Both the position numbers and the translations under genes were made by a program. The notes under the pieces were generated by a model. The model was not told the origin of the DNA, did no database searches, and saw nothing but the letters and a program-made list of their open reading frames with translations. This document shows positions 14,969 through 23,535 of a DNA stretch of 64,000 nt, piece by piece (position 1 is the stretch's first letter; every line of letters starts with the position of its first letter). The DNA comes from Hymenobacter siberiensis (lineage in GTDB: Bacteria > Bacteroidota > Bacteroidia > Cytophagales > Hymenobacteraceae), in the NCBI RefSeq assembly GCF_018967865.2, contig NZ_JAHLZY020000001.1:1302001-1366000 (forward strand), in the 5' to 3' direction.

Positions 14969-15220
14969 TCATGCTGAGCGGAGCCGAAGCATTTCTGCCG
15001 CAATGAAGTTGTTTAGAAAGTCCCCGAACGGTCATGCAGCGCGCAGCGAAGCATCTTGCTCGCATCGTCAGGCCCGTTCAACGATGCGAGCAAGATGCTG
15101 CGCTGCGCTCTGCATGACCGTTTGAGTACCTTTTGTGACTTTCTAAACAACTCCAACACTAAACCCCTTTCGATTGGATTACTCTTCGCGGTAAAGATGC
15201 TTCGACTGCGCTCAGCATGA
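14969..15220. repeat. Outer BIME-like palindrome, interrupted by a nested element
   Basis: Left arm 14969-15000 and right arm 15187-15220 (TCATGCTGAGCGNAGNCG...) belong to the common CATNNTGAGCGCAGC family, with a few mismatches. The loop holds a complete second element (15007-15152) with its own 16-base termini. Confidence 0.85.
15007..15152. mobile_element. MITE-like element, copy 1 (nested)
   Basis: Perfect 16-base terminal inverted repeats AGTTGTTTAGAAAGTC lie at 15007-15022 and 15137-15152. Inside are short unequal spacers and a large hairpin (15029-15120) of the CATGCAGAGCGCAGCG type. It carries no gene. A shorter, inverted copy is at 25211-25295. No clear target duplication is visible. 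Confidence 0.82.
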
Positions 15221-15251
15221 CCGTTCTGTACGATACCAAATAAATGCGCTT

Positions 15252-16190
15252 CTACGGCTTCAGCTTCTCCAGCAACTCAAAAAGCCGCGAATTGTATTTC
15301 CATACGAAGAAATACGGCGTTTGCACCGCGCCGAAGCGCACGCGAATCCGCTCCACGCCCGGCAGCATGCTGCCTTCAAAATCAAAGCAATTCAGGTTCA
15401 AAACCTCACTGGCGTAGCGAATGCACTCCCAGGCCAGCAGTACGCCCGCGCCGCTGGCCCGCAGCGCCGGGTCGTCGCCGGCCAGCAGAAAATACGCCGT
15501 GGTGGCATCCCAAATCAAATACGCCACCGAATGCACCCGGCCCTGCGCATCAACGGCAAAAAACAGCTGCCGGGAGTCCGCCGCCGCCAGCGCCGCATCG
15601 AGCCGCCTAAACTGCGCGGCCGAATACGGTGCGGGCAGGCCCTGCCGGGTGAAACTGAGTAGATTGACGCGGTAGAATTCCTCGAGTGGCAAGTTGTGTA
15701 CCACCCGCACTTGCTGGCGGGCCAGTCGGATATCGCGCCGGATGCCGGTGCCCAGGCCGGCTTCTACCCCCTTCAAATTGCGCAGCTGGTGCAGGCGGTA
15801 GGTATAAAAAGTGGTCTGGCGGTACTGCTCCCAGTAAAATGGCAGCCAGTTGGTGGCAGTAGGATAGAAGTTCTGCTTGAAGGCCGCAAACTCGGGCAAC
15901 TGTGCCAGCAGCGCCTTCAGCAGCTCATGCTCCTGGGGCAGCCGGCCCCGGAATTCGGGCAGCACATATGGCCCCAGCCATTTCACGAAGGGCGGCATGG
16001 TGACGTACCGAAATGGACCCTTCTGCTTGCAGAAATATGGCAGGGCGGCCACTACACGGCCTTTATCTTCGGCCAGTACCACGTCCCAGGTGCCGCCTTC
16101 GGCGCAGGCATCCAGGTACCATGGCTGGCCGAACACCGGCACATCGGGCGCGGTGCGGCAGAAGTCGTGGTAGCGGGCTTTGGCAGACAT
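15252..16190 (-). CDS. FemAB/GNAT-like acyltransferase-fold protein
   Basis: 312 residues. The N-terminal half (FGQPWYLDACAEGGTWDVV, then a PPFVKWLGPY segment) and the C-terminal half (RLDAALAAADSRQLFFAVDA followed by AYLIWDATTAYFLLAGDDP) show the duplicated GNAT-like layout of FemAB/CelD-type proteins. ASGAGVLLAWECIRYA and FDFEGSMLPGVERIRVRFGA resemble the cofactor-facing motifs of this group. In Bacteroidota such proteins often act in cell-surface polysaccharide or lipid modification, but none of that context is adjacent here. ATG at 16190 is preferred over an upstream GTG. Confidence 0.75.
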   Translation of the reverse strand: MSAKARYHDFCRTAPDVPVFGQPWYLDACAEGGTWDVVLAEDKGRVVAALPYFCKQKGPFRYVTMPPFVKWLGPYVLPEFRGRLPQEHELLKALLAQLPEFAAFKQNFYPTATNWLPFYWEQYRQTTFYTYRLHQLRNLKGVEAGLGTGIRRDIRLARQQVRVVHNLPLEEFYRVNLLSFTRQGLPAPYSAAQFRRLDAALAAADSRQLFFAVDAQGRVHSVAYLIWDATTAYFLLAGDDPALRASGAGVLLAWECIRYASEVLNLNCFDFEGSMLPGVERIRVRFGAVQTPYFFVWKYNSRLFELLEKLKP

Positions 16191-16202
16191 CAACACGAAG
16201 GA

Positions 16203-16454
16203 TTATTTGGCCGGAGCCGGGGCGCAGGGGCCGGGCGTGGTGGAGCGCACGCCCGCGTTGGTGGCCGCGCAGCGGTTGGGGTAGGTCTTGCCGTCGCAGC
16301 CGCACACGGGGTCGTAATTCATGGGGCAGATGCCCTGCGGGTTGATTTTGCTCGAATCGATGCAGGCGGCGGCCGTGGCCGTGGGCACGGCGTGGCGCTG
16401 GCACGAAGCTGCGCCCAGCAGCAGGGCCACACCCCAAATCCAATGCTTTTTCAT
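16203..16454 (-). CDS. Kazal-type protease-inhibitor-like lipoprotein
   Basis: 83 residues. A lipoprotein signal [18 protein letters not shown] has its lipid-attached Cys at 18. The mature part carries a compact domain with six cysteines (31, 43, 51, 53, 62, 77) and the segment [20 protein letters not shown], which is the signature of a Kazal domain. Eukaryotic Kazal domains inhibit serine proteases, and bacterial ones are less studied. A surface-anchored inhibitor is the direct inference. The start codon of the downstream FemAB-like gene is only 12 bases away, suggesting co-transcription. Confidence 0.88.
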   Translation of the reverse strand: MKKHWIWGVALLLGAASCQRHAVPTATAAACIDSSKINPQGICPMNYDPVCGCDGKTYPNRCAATNAGVRSTTPGPCAPAPAK

Positions 16455-16704
16455 GGTGCCAGAAAGTAGGAGAGGGGCGAAGCTACACTGCCCGCCCGGG
16501 ATTTGGCCCGGCCGTAAACCTGGATATTGAGGAATGCGGATGTCGCTACGGAAAATTTGCCCGTAAGCTCAACCCCGGGCGGAGCCTTTCGTATAGTCAG
16601 CCATAACCAAACGCCGCCGCAAACAAAACGCGTAGTTTTGAATTCGGGCCCGCGCTGCTCTAAACGAACTCTAACCCCCCATTCACCCTTCATTACCCTA
16701 CACC

Positions 16705-17142
16705 ATGTCGTACCAAGAAGAAGACAACAACGCTGGTAAAATCCTTTTAGCTGCTCTCGCCGGTGCCGGCGCTGGCATTATTGCCGGTATGCTGCTGGCT
16801 CCCGATAAAGGTTCGGCTACTCGTGAGAACTGGAAAGGCGCTGCTACCAAATACAGCGGCCAACTCGGCGAGCAAGCTACCAAGCTGGGCTCCGACCTCG
16901 AAAATAAATTCAAAGAATACGCCGGCAAGCTGGAAGATATGGGCGTGACCCTGTCCGGCAGCAGCCTGAAGATGAAAGGCACCTGGGACGAAGTTAAAGG
17001 CAAGCTGAAGCAGCAGTATGCGCAGCTGACCGACGAGGACCTGACCTATGCCGAAGGCAAAGGTGACGAGCTGGTGGGCAAGCTGCAGGACAAGCTCGGC
17101 AAAGGCAAAGCCGAAATCACCAAAATGCTGAACGATATGTAA
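16705..17142 (+). CDS. YtxH/CsbD-like stress protein
   Basis: 145 residues. A hydrophobic glycine-rich helix (AALAGAGAGIIAGMLLAPDK, residues about 16-35) matches the YtxH N-terminus. The C-terminal half (LKMKGTWDEVKGKLKQQYAQ followed by LTDEDLTYAEGKGDEL) matches the CsbD fold. So it looks like a YtxH-CsbD fusion. Both families are tied to general stress responses in other bacteria. A terminator follows at 17166, and a second YtxH-type gene lies just downstream. Confidence 0.88.
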   Translation: MSYQEEDNNAGKILLAALAGAGAGIIAGMLLAPDKGSATRENWKGAATKYSGQLGEQATKLGSDLENKFKEYAGKLEDMGVTLSGSSLKMKGTWDEVKGKLKQQYAQLTDEDLTYAEGKGDELVGKLQDKLGKGKAEITKMLNDM

Positions 17143-17165
17143 TCCGGCTTTTAGCTAGCTTACTT

Positions 17166-17197
17166 AAAGCTCCGCGCCGCAAGGTGCGGAGCTTTTT
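17166..17197 (+). terminator. Rho-independent terminator
   Basis: AAAGCTCCGC / GCGGAGCTTTTTT with a GCC-GCAA-GGT top. It follows the YtxH/CsbD gene. Confidence 0.9.
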
Positions 17198-17266
17198 TGT
17201 GGTCCAACCAGCCGCCCCGCTTTCCCGTTAAGAAATAATCAGATTTCTCCATTTTCCTGCAAACCC

Positions 17267-17629
17267 ATGAAAGACGACAAAGGCAAAGTCATTTTCTCGC
17301 TCATCGCCGGAGCTACCGCCGGCATCGTGGCCGGCCTGCTGCTGGCCCCCGAAACCGGCGACGACGCCCGCTCTAACCTGCGCAAGTCGGCCACCAAGTT
17401 TGGCGGCGACCTCAGCAAGCTGGTAAAGGATGCCCTGGCCAAAGCACAGGGCCAGGCCCCTTCCGCCCACACCAACCCCGACGCTGCCGTGAGCGAAGAC
17501 AAACAGGCCGCCGACCGCCTCCTGCAAAACCTGGGCACCGGCACGCCTTCCACGGTCCACACCCAAAACGAGGATAATACCGACTACGATGGTTTCGGCG
17601 ACGATACCCGCCACCAGCCCAACCTGTAG
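17267..17629 (+). CDS. YtxH domain protein
   Basis: 120 residues. The N-terminal region KVIFSLIAGATAGIVAGLLL followed by APETGDDARSNLRKSATKF is the typical YtxH membrane helix plus amphipathic segment. The C-terminal half is hydrophilic, rich in Asp, Asn and Gln, and probably disordered. Unlike the preceding paralogue there is no CsbD part. Its position after that gene, behind an intervening terminator, suggests a duplicated stress gene with its own promoter. Confidence 0.85.
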   Translation: MKDDKGKVIFSLIAGATAGIVAGLLLAPETGDDARSNLRKSATKFGGDLSKLVKDALAKAQGQAPSAHTNPDAAVSEDKQAADRLLQNLGTGTPSTVHTQNEDNTDYDGFGDDTRHQPNL

Positions 17630-17854
17630 GGCCGGCAGTCAGGAAATATTTTCTTCACTACTGTAACCCAGCGTGGTACCGCTGCGTAAAACTCCTTACA
17701 ATCGCCTTGAAAGAAGGCCGAAAATATTGCCAGCAAAATTGCCGGACGTAGGAGCTTCTACCGAAATTGGTTAAACAACTCGGTAGCAAAATCAGACATC
17801 CCATCGCAAGCTTCTGCCAAGAAAAGCGGTTTGAAGGGTAGGGCGATTGTAAAA

Positions 17855-17890
17855 GAAAAGCCCCGCATGATATTTCGTGTGGGGCTTTTC
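17855..17890. terminator. Terminator hairpin
   Basis: GAAAAGCCCC...GGGGCTTTTC with a loop of about sixteen bases. It can serve the YtxH gene, lysS or both. Confidence 0.7.
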
Positions 17891-17906
17891 CGATTTTAGG
17901 GCTGTC

Positions 17907-17978
17907 CTGTCATCCTGAGCTTGCGAACCGAAGGTCGGCGTAGCCAAGGACCTTCGGTTCGCAAGCTCAGGATGACAG
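17907..17978. repeat. BIME-like palindrome, CATCCTGAGC variant
   Basis: Perfect 30-base arms (17907-17936, 17949-17978) start CTGTCATCCTGAGCTTGCG. The variant shares TCATCCTGAGC with 2650-2734, but the inner part of the arm is different. Confidence 0.9.
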
Positions 17979-17983
17979 CCGGC

Positions 17984-19534
17984 TTACTTCTCCTCGTGCT
18001 TCTCCTTCTGCACGTTCTCCGGCTTCATCTGCGGGAAGAACAGCACGTCCTGAATCGACGGGGAGTTGGTCATAATCATGCTCAGACGGTCGATGCCGAT
18101 GCCCAGGCCGGCCGTGGGCGGCATGCCGTACTCCAGGGCGCGGAGGAAATCCTCGTCGAGCACCATGGCTTCGGTGTCGCCGCGCTTGCCCAGCTCCAGC
18201 TGGTCCTCGAAGCGTTGGCGCTGGTCGATGGGGTCGTTGAGCTCCGAGAAAGCGTTGCAGATTTCCTTGCCGTTGCAAACCGCCTCGAAGCGCTCTACCA
18301 GACCGGGGCGGTCGCGGTGCTTCTTGGCCAGTGGCGACATTTCCACCGGGTAATCGGTGATGAAGGTGGGCTGGATGAGCTTGGGCTCGACGTGCTCACC
18401 AAAAATCTCATCAATGAGCTTCGATTTGCCCATGCTGGGGTCCACGTGCACGTTCAGCTCCTGGGCGGTGGCACGCAGGGCCGCTTCGTCCATCTCGCCG
18501 ATGGCCTTGCCGGTGTACTTCTCGATGGCCTCGAACATGGTGTAGCGCTGCCAGGGCCGCTGGAAGTTGATGACGTTCGCGCCCACCTGCACTTCGGTTT
18601 TGCCGTGCAGGGCCATGGCTACGCGCTCCACCATTTCCTCCACCAGGTCCATCATCCAGGCGTAGTCCTTGTAGGCCACGTAGAGCTCCATCTGGGTGAA
18701 CTCGGGGTTGTGGAAGCGCGACATGCCCTCGTTGCGGAAGTCCTTGCTGAACTCGTACACGCCATCGAACCCGCCCACAATCAGGCGCTTGAGATACAAC
18801 TCGTTGGCAATGCGCAGGTACAGCGTCATGTCCAGCGTGTTGTGGTGCGTGGTGAAAGGGCGAGCCGCCGCGCCGCCGTACAGTGGCTGCAGAATCGGGG
18901 TTTCCACTTCCAGGTAACCCTTGTCGTTCAGGAAATTACGCATCGACTGCACCAGCTGGGTGCGCTTGATGAAGGTGTCGCGCACGGCGGGGTTCACGGC
19001 CAGGTCCACGTAGCGCTGGCGGTAGCGCTGCTCGGGGTCGGTGAAGGCGTCGTAAGTCACGATTTCGCCGGTGGCTTCGTCCTTCTGGGTTTTCACCACG
19101 GGCAGGGGGCGCAGGGCTTTCGAAAGCAATTTCAGCTCCGTGACATGCACGGAGGTTTCGCCCACCTGCGTCTTGAATACGTGGCCTTTCACGCTGATGA
19201 AGTCGCCCAAATCGAGCAGCTTCTTGAACACCACGTTGTACAGCGTCTTGTCCTCGCCGGGGCAGATTTCGTCCCGGTTGATATAGAGCTGAATGCGGCC
19301 CGTGGTGTCCATCAGCTCGGCGAACGAGGCCTTGCCCATCACCCGCGACGACATCAGCCGCCCGGCCAGCGTCACGTCCTGGAAGTTATTCAGCTCAACG
19401 TGATAGTTGTCGTGGATTTCCTTGGCGTAAAACGTCACGTCCACCAGGGCCGATGGGTATGCTTCAATGCCCAGCTTTTCCAGCTCTTCGAGTTTCTGAC
19501 GGCGCAGGATTTCTTGTTCGCTAAGGTGTTGCAT
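17984..19534 (-). CDS. lysS: Lysine--tRNA ligase
   Basis: 516 residues, a class II lysyl-tRNA synthetase that charges tRNA-Lys. The N-terminal OB-fold anticodon-binding domain covers [20 protein letters not shown] and the following 80 residues. Motif 2 ([18 protein letters not shown]) is near residue 268 and motif 3 ([12 protein letters not shown]) near 480. The start [18 protein letters not shown] is the expected N-terminus. The gene lies between inverted repeats on both sides and is not obviously in an operon. Confidence 0.97.
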   Translation of the reverse strand: MQHLSEQEILRRQKLEELEKLGIEAYPSALVDVTFYAKEIHDNYHVELNNFQDVTLAGRLMSSRVMGKASFAELMDTTGRIQLYINRDEICPGEDKTLYNVVFKKLLDLGDFISVKGHVFKTQVGETSVHVTELKLLSKALRPLPVVKTQKDEATGEIVTYDAFTDPEQRYRQRYVDLAVNPAVRDTFIKRTQLVQSMRNFLNDKGYLEVETPILQPLYGGAAARPFTTHHNTLDMTLYLRIANELYLKRLIVGGFDGVYEFSKDFRNEGMSRFHNPEFTQMELYVAYKDYAWMMDLVEEMVERVAMALHGKTEVQVGANVINFQRPWQRYTMFEAIEKYTGKAIGEMDEAALRATAQELNVHVDPSMGKSKLIDEIFGEHVEPKLIQPTFITDYPVEMSPLAKKHRDRPGLVERFEAVCNGKEICNAFSELNDPIDQRQRFEDQLELGKRGDTEAMVLDEDFLRALEYGMPPTAGLGIGIDRLSMIMTNSPSIQDVLFFPQMKPENVQKEKHEEK

Positions 19535-19540
19535 AAATTA

Positions 19541-19777
19541 TCTGAACCACGGATTCACTCGGATTTTTCGAATTCCACGGATTTTGTGGACGATTCAGGC
19601 GAGCCAATCGGAACACCTAGAAGCCAAGTGCTCAGACGCGGTAAGTAAAAAGTGAACCACAAAAGTACGGCACGAAAAAGCCGCTCCGAAACCGGAGCGG
19701 CTTTCCGTTCACAAAATCTGTGGAATCCGAAAATTCCGGGCGAATCAAGGGATGGCGCAGCCAATCCGTGGTTGATA
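19541..19777. repeat. Imperfect long inverted repeat, TGAACCNCGGATT family
   Basis: The left part 19541-19590 (TCTGAACCACGGATTCACTC, then CCACGGATTTTGTGG) pairs imperfectly with 19710-19777. A terminator lies between the arms. The same family encloses 31571-31754. Confidence 0.7.
19674..19704 (-). terminator. Terminator
   Basis: AAAAAGCCGCTCC / GGAGCGGCTTT with a short GAAACC-type loop, downstream of the minus-strand gene ending at 19780. Confidence 0.85.
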
Positions 19778-19779
19778 CA

Positions 19780-20880
19780 CTAAGCGGCCATGCGGTAGTG
19801 CGGGGCCTCTGTAGCCAGCGCTGGGGCGCTCGGCGGGGCGCTCGGCGGGGTAGGGGCCAGCACCGGCTCTACGCGGGTGCGCAGCCGCTCCTGCACGAAG
19901 CCCGCCTGCAGGTGCAGCGGCAACTCGGCCACCAGCTGGCGGTAGCGCTCCAGACCTAGGGCCTTGGCCACGTAGGTTTCGTGCACGCCGTTGAGGTAAC
20001 TCACGATGTTGAGCAGCGAGGCGTGGAAGAGGCGGAAGTCAATATCGGCCTCCACGTAGCGCTCAATCTCGCGGCTGGTTTGCGAGATGCGCAGGCGGCC
20101 CAGCAAATCGAAAATGGTGGTGTAGCCCAGTCGCCAGGTAATCTGCTGCCAGTGCGCGGCCGTCCATTTATCCAGCGGCCGGCCGGTTTTCTGGCTGCGG
20201 ATGGCCGTGTTGGGATTGGTCTGCACTTGGGCGCGGGTCCACTGCGCCTGCATCTTGCGGGTGGTGCGCAGGAACTGGCCTACCTGCGCCTGCGCGTCAA
20301 TCTCCTGGCTGGCGATGTGCAGCCCGGCCTTGTAGCCCGCTAGCGGCATGCGGTGAATGCTGAAATCGCCGTAAGCTCCGGCCGCACAGAACGAAACCGG
20401 GCGCGGATAGGTATTCTTTACCACCAGCCGGCCCACCTCGCGGCGCATGAGCTGACCGTTGTTCGAGCGCACACCGGTGGTGTACAAAAAAGCCTGCAGA
20501 CCCGACCAGATGGCGTGGTATGCTTGCGGGAACGTCCAGTGCAGGGCATTGCGCAGGAAGTTCTCGTCGCCCAGCTCGGCCGTGGCGCGCAGGGCGTACT
20601 CGGTGCTCCAGCTGGTATGTAGCATCTTGGTAAGCGCGGTCACGTCGGCCTCGCTCAGCTGGGCTTGGTGGCTGCGGAAAAACGGCAGGTTCTGCAAGCC
20701 ACCGAGGGCATCGTCGTTTTTCCGAATGTGATAGTTGATAGCAAAGAAATAGTTGAGGAAAACCTGCGCCGGAATAGACCTGCGCCAGGTTTTGTCAGCT
20801 AGCTTCTGCTGTTGCTCATCGGCGATAGCGGCTACCGGCGGATTGAGCGGGATAATGCGGGTTTCCTCTTGAGTCGTCAT
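19780..20880 (-). CDS. Unknown 366-residue protein
   Basis: I do not recognise this protein. It has no signal peptide or membrane segment. It is rich in aromatic residues and Arg, with segments such as IPAQVFLNYFFAINYHIRKN, DENFLRNALHWTFPQAYHAI and WRLGYTTIFDLLGRLRISQT, and looks largely alpha-helical. The C-terminal 40 residues are Pro/Ala-rich and probably disordered. A well-formed terminator follows, and an AT-rich region precedes it, so it is an independent transcription unit. Confidence 0.75.
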   Translation of the reverse strand: MTTQEETRIIPLNPPVAAIADEQQQKLADKTWRRSIPAQVFLNYFFAINYHIRKNDDALGGLQNLPFFRSHQAQLSEADVTALTKMLHTSWSTEYALRATAELGDENFLRNALHWTFPQAYHAIWSGLQAFLYTTGVRSNNGQLMRREVGRLVVKNTYPRPVSFCAAGAYGDFSIHRMPLAGYKAGLHIASQEIDAQAQVGQFLRTTRKMQAQWTRAQVQTNPNTAIRSQKTGRPLDKWTAAHWQQITWRLGYTTIFDLLGRLRISQTSREIERYVEADIDFRLFHASLLNIVSYLNGVHETYVAKALGLERYRQLVAELPLHLQAGFVQERLRTRVEPVLAPTPPSAPPSAPALATEAPHYRMAA

Positions 20881-21058
20881 GCTAAGTAAATAGCATAGGA
20901 CAGGTTTTTAGTTGTCTGATTACTAATTTTTTTGACAAATTTACTAATAAAATAAGTGTTGTTAATCAAGTGTTTATGTTGCAATATTAACGGTTAGTGG
21001 CATTAGTAATAGAAGGGAAATTTACTAATGAGATGAAAGGCTGCGAAAGCCAATGAAA

Positions 21059-21089
21059 AATGCCCCGACTCAACCAGAGCCGGGGCATT
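21059..21089 (-). terminator. Terminator downstream of the tail-specific protease
   Basis: AATGCCCCG / CGGGGCATT stem with an ACTCAACCAGAGC loop. It lies 35 bases past the protease stop. Confidence 0.7.
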
Positions 21090-21123
21090 CTCAATCAGCG
21101 AAATCAAGGTTAATCCGCGAAAA

Positions 21124-23292
21124 TCAGTGATTTATTTCGTCCTGAATCACCGCCACGGCTTCGCCGATGGTGATGTCCTTCTTCAGGCTCTTGGTGAAGC
21201 GGGCGGCCCGGTTCACCTTCACCGTGTCGCCACCCACGGCGCGCACGTCGGCGGCCAGGGGCGAGAAGGCCAGGGCGGTGTTGGTCTTTTGGGCGGTCTC
21301 GTAGCGGTCCGAAATGGCTTTCGACTGCTGCTGTTCGGCGCGGTAGGTGCTTAGCTTGAGCGAAACCGTAGTTTCGTCCTTGCGTTTACGCATGCTCTTC
21401 ACCATCTCATCCATCACCTTAAAGCTGGAATTGGTTGCCACGCGGGCCTTGCTGCTGGCACGGAGCTTATCGAGTGCGGGCGGGGCATCCCAGGTGCGGT
21501 AGCGGGCGGGCTGAATCTCATCCCATTTCAGCGGGTAGTCCGACTCTTTTTCGCCCTCATCGAGGTAGGAGTACAGGTCCGGCACCACAATATCGGAGGC
21601 CACGCCTTTAAACTGGGTTGAGCCCCCGTTCACGCGGTAGAATTTCTGGGTAGTGAGCTTGAGCGAGCCAATCGGCTTCACGCTGTTCAGCTCCGAAGGC
21701 AGGGCCTCGTCCAGGTCGAAGATGCGCTGCACCGTGCCCTTGCCATACGTGCTGGTCGAGCCCATAATCACGCCCCGGTGGTAGTCCTGAATGGCAGCGG
21801 CCAGAATTTCGGAAGCCGAGGCGCTGTACTTGTTCACCAGCAGCACCAGTGGGCCACTGTACTGCACGCGTGGGTCGTTATCGGTCAGCACCTGGGTGTG
21901 GCCCTGGCCGTCGCGCACCTGTACCATGGGGCCGCTGGGCATAAACAGGCCGGCCATCGAAACTGCGTCGCTCAGCGAGCCGCCGCCGTTAAAGCGCAGG
22001 TCCATCACAATGCCTTTCACGCCTTCGGCGTTCAGCTTGGCCAGCTCCTTTTTCACGTCATCCGACGAGCTGCGGCCGCCGTTGTCGTTGAAATCGGCAT
22101 AGAAGCCGGGCAGGCGCAGGTAGCCAATTTTCTGGCCCTTCTCAGTTATGATAGAAGACTGCGCGTACTTTTCATCCACCACCACTACGTCGCGGATAAT
22201 TGGGATAATCTTGGTGCTGCCATCCGGCTTTTTCACCGTCATGCGCACTTCCGAGCCTTTTTTGCCCCGAATCAGGGTCACCGCTTTCGCTGTGTGCCAG
22301 CCCTCGATGCTCACCGGCTCGGCCGCGCCCTGGGCCACGCGCAGAATAGCGTCGCCCTTTTTCAAGTCGCCCTGTCGGGCCGAAGCCGAACCGGGAATGA
22401 TTTCCTCGATGTAAATAAGGCCGTCCTTCTCGCGCAGCGTAGCGCCGATGCCTTCAAAGCGGCCGGTCATTTCGTAGTCGAAATCCTCCTTGGCTTTGGG
22501 GGCGAAGTATTCGGTGTGCGGGTCGTAGGTATTGGCAATGGTGTTGGCGTAGGTCGCGAGGCGCTCGTTGGCGTCGGTATCGTTGATTTCCTCGAACTGG
22601 TCGTCGTAGTATTTCAGCACGCGCTTGCGGGCTTCGGCCTCCATCTGAGCGGGCGTGCGCACGGGCTCGGCGGCGGTGGGGGCCGAGGCATCGGCGGCGG
22701 CAGGCGCGGCGGTAGCAGCGCTGGGCTTGGCCTCCTTGGCCTTGTCCTGGGCTTCCATCATTTCCGAAACGCGGCTCAGGGTTTCGTACTTCAGCAGCTT
22801 GCGCCACAGCTCGCGCTGGGCCGCCTTATCGGCGGGGAAGGCGGCTTTCTCGAAATCGGTCTGGAACGTTTCGTCCGTGGTAAAGTCAAACGGCTTGGCC
22901 AGAATGTCGCGGTACAGGCCCTGCATCTCCTTGGTGCGCTCGGTCATCAGCTTGGTGCTGAGGTCGAGAAACTCATGAGTGCCGCTTTTTACCTCATCAT
23001 CAATCCGGGTCTGGTAGGGGCGCAGCTGCTCTATGTCGGTCGCGAGCAGGAACTGCTTGCGGTAGTCCAGGTGCTTCAGATACAGGTCGAAAACGCGTTT
23101 CGAAAAATTGTCGTCAACTTTTTCGGGCTGGTAATGCTGCGACGAAAGGCCACTCAGCATGAGGCCAATCAGCACCTGGTCCTTGCTCGGTACTGCCGAG
23201 TCGGACCGGCGGAACAGCCGGTAGGATGCCAGAACAAACACGGCTGCCACCAAAAAGGCATACAGGCCGACCTTCAAGCGAGGAAAAGACAT
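21124..23292 (-). CDS. prc: Carboxy-terminal (tail-specific) processing protease, Prc-like
   Basis: 722 residues. A single N-terminal membrane anchor (LKVGLYAFLVAAVFVLASY) leads to a periplasmic enzyme with an N-terminal helical domain, a PDZ domain (DGLIYIEEIIPGSASARQGD) and an S41 protease core. The catalytic Ser is in NKYSASASEI (about 487) and the Lys in TYGKGTVQ (about 516). Prc trims and degrades periplasmic proteins from their C-termini. An Ala/Pro/Thr-rich insert (residues about 195-225) is low complexity. The Met beginning MSFPRLKVG is preferred to an upstream frame. Confidence 0.93.
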   Translation of the reverse strand: MSFPRLKVGLYAFLVAAVFVLASYRLFRRSDSAVPSKDQVLIGLMLSGLSSQHYQPEKVDDNFSKRVFDLYLKHLDYRKQFLLATDIEQLRPYQTRIDDEVKSGTHEFLDLSTKLMTERTKEMQGLYRDILAKPFDFTTDETFQTDFEKAAFPADKAAQRELWRKLLKYETLSRVSEMMEAQDKAKEAKPSAATAAPAAADASAPTAAEPVRTPAQMEAEARKRVLKYYDDQFEEINDTDANERLATYANTIANTYDPHTEYFAPKAKEDFDYEMTGRFEGIGATLREKDGLIYIEEIIPGSASARQGDLKKGDAILRVAQGAAEPVSIEGWHTAKAVTLIRGKKGSEVRMTVKKPDGSTKIIPIIRDVVVVDEKYAQSSIITEKGQKIGYLRLPGFYADFNDNGGRSSSDDVKKELAKLNAEGVKGIVMDLRFNGGGSLSDAVSMAGLFMPSGPMVQVRDGQGHTQVLTDNDPRVQYSGPLVLLVNKYSASASEILAAAIQDYHRGVIMGSTSTYGKGTVQRIFDLDEALPSELNSVKPIGSLKLTTQKFYRVNGGSTQFKGVASDIVVPDLYSYLDEGEKESDYPLKWDEIQPARYRTWDAPPALDKLRASSKARVATNSSFKVMDEMVKSMRKRKDETTVSLKLSTYRAEQQQSKAISDRYETAQKTNTALAFSPLAADVRAVGGDTVKVNRAARFTKSLKKDITIGEAVAVIQDEINH

Positions 23293-23321
23293 TGGCAAGA
23301 AAATAAAACGAGGATGAAAAT

Positions 23322-23329
23322 CAAATATA
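23322..23329 (-). promoter_or_regulatory. -7 box upstream of prc
   Basis: On the minus strand TATATTTG matches TAnnTTTG, 29 bases before the ATG. No clear -33 TTTG at the standard spacing is seen. Confidence 0.4.
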
Positions 23330-23470
23330 CAGAGATTGCCAGGCAACGCGGGCATCAAATCCCTGCCGCAAAAACGCCTTTGCTGTGGGAATAAGTGCCC
23401 GGTTTTACAAATGGCTGCCAATAAGCAACTACTATTCTACAAACCCCTCAAATTGACTGAAGGTTGCAAT

Positions 23471-23504
23471 AAAAAAGCCTTTCCCAGACGGGAAAGGCTT
23501 TTTT
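23471..23504 (-). terminator. Terminator
   Basis: AAAAAAGCCTTTCCC / GGGAAAGGCTTTTTT with a four-base loop, 30 bases past the stop of the gene at 23536. It can work in both directions. Confidence 0.92.
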
Positions 23505-23535
23505 GATGACTAACAGGCCGGAATCTGCGACGAGA

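Larger units (their letters stand above)
17630..17983. other. Non-coding stretch with two hairpins
   Basis: No gene seen. The first 220 bases are without recognisable structure. A terminator hairpin lies at 17855-17890 and a palindromic repeat at 17907-17978, ending five bases before the lysS stop. Confidence 0.6.

Noticed and set aside
14969..15220. CRISPR array or phage attachment site
   Set aside because: The repeats are inverted, not regularly spaced direct repeats, and no cas or integrase gene is in the window.
16451..16693. Possible 80-residue gene upstream of the Kazal lipoprotein
   Set aside because: No signal, family pattern or sensible composition. It spans what should be the divergent promoter region.
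17921..19648. Long open frame antisense to lysS
   Set aside because: It mirrors the lysS gene, is rich in His/Val/Leu as expected for the complement of a high-GC gene, and crosses repeats at both ends.
21778..23394. Long open frame antisense to prc
   Set aside because: It is the complement of a well-supported protease gene, with no domain, signal or plausible start.
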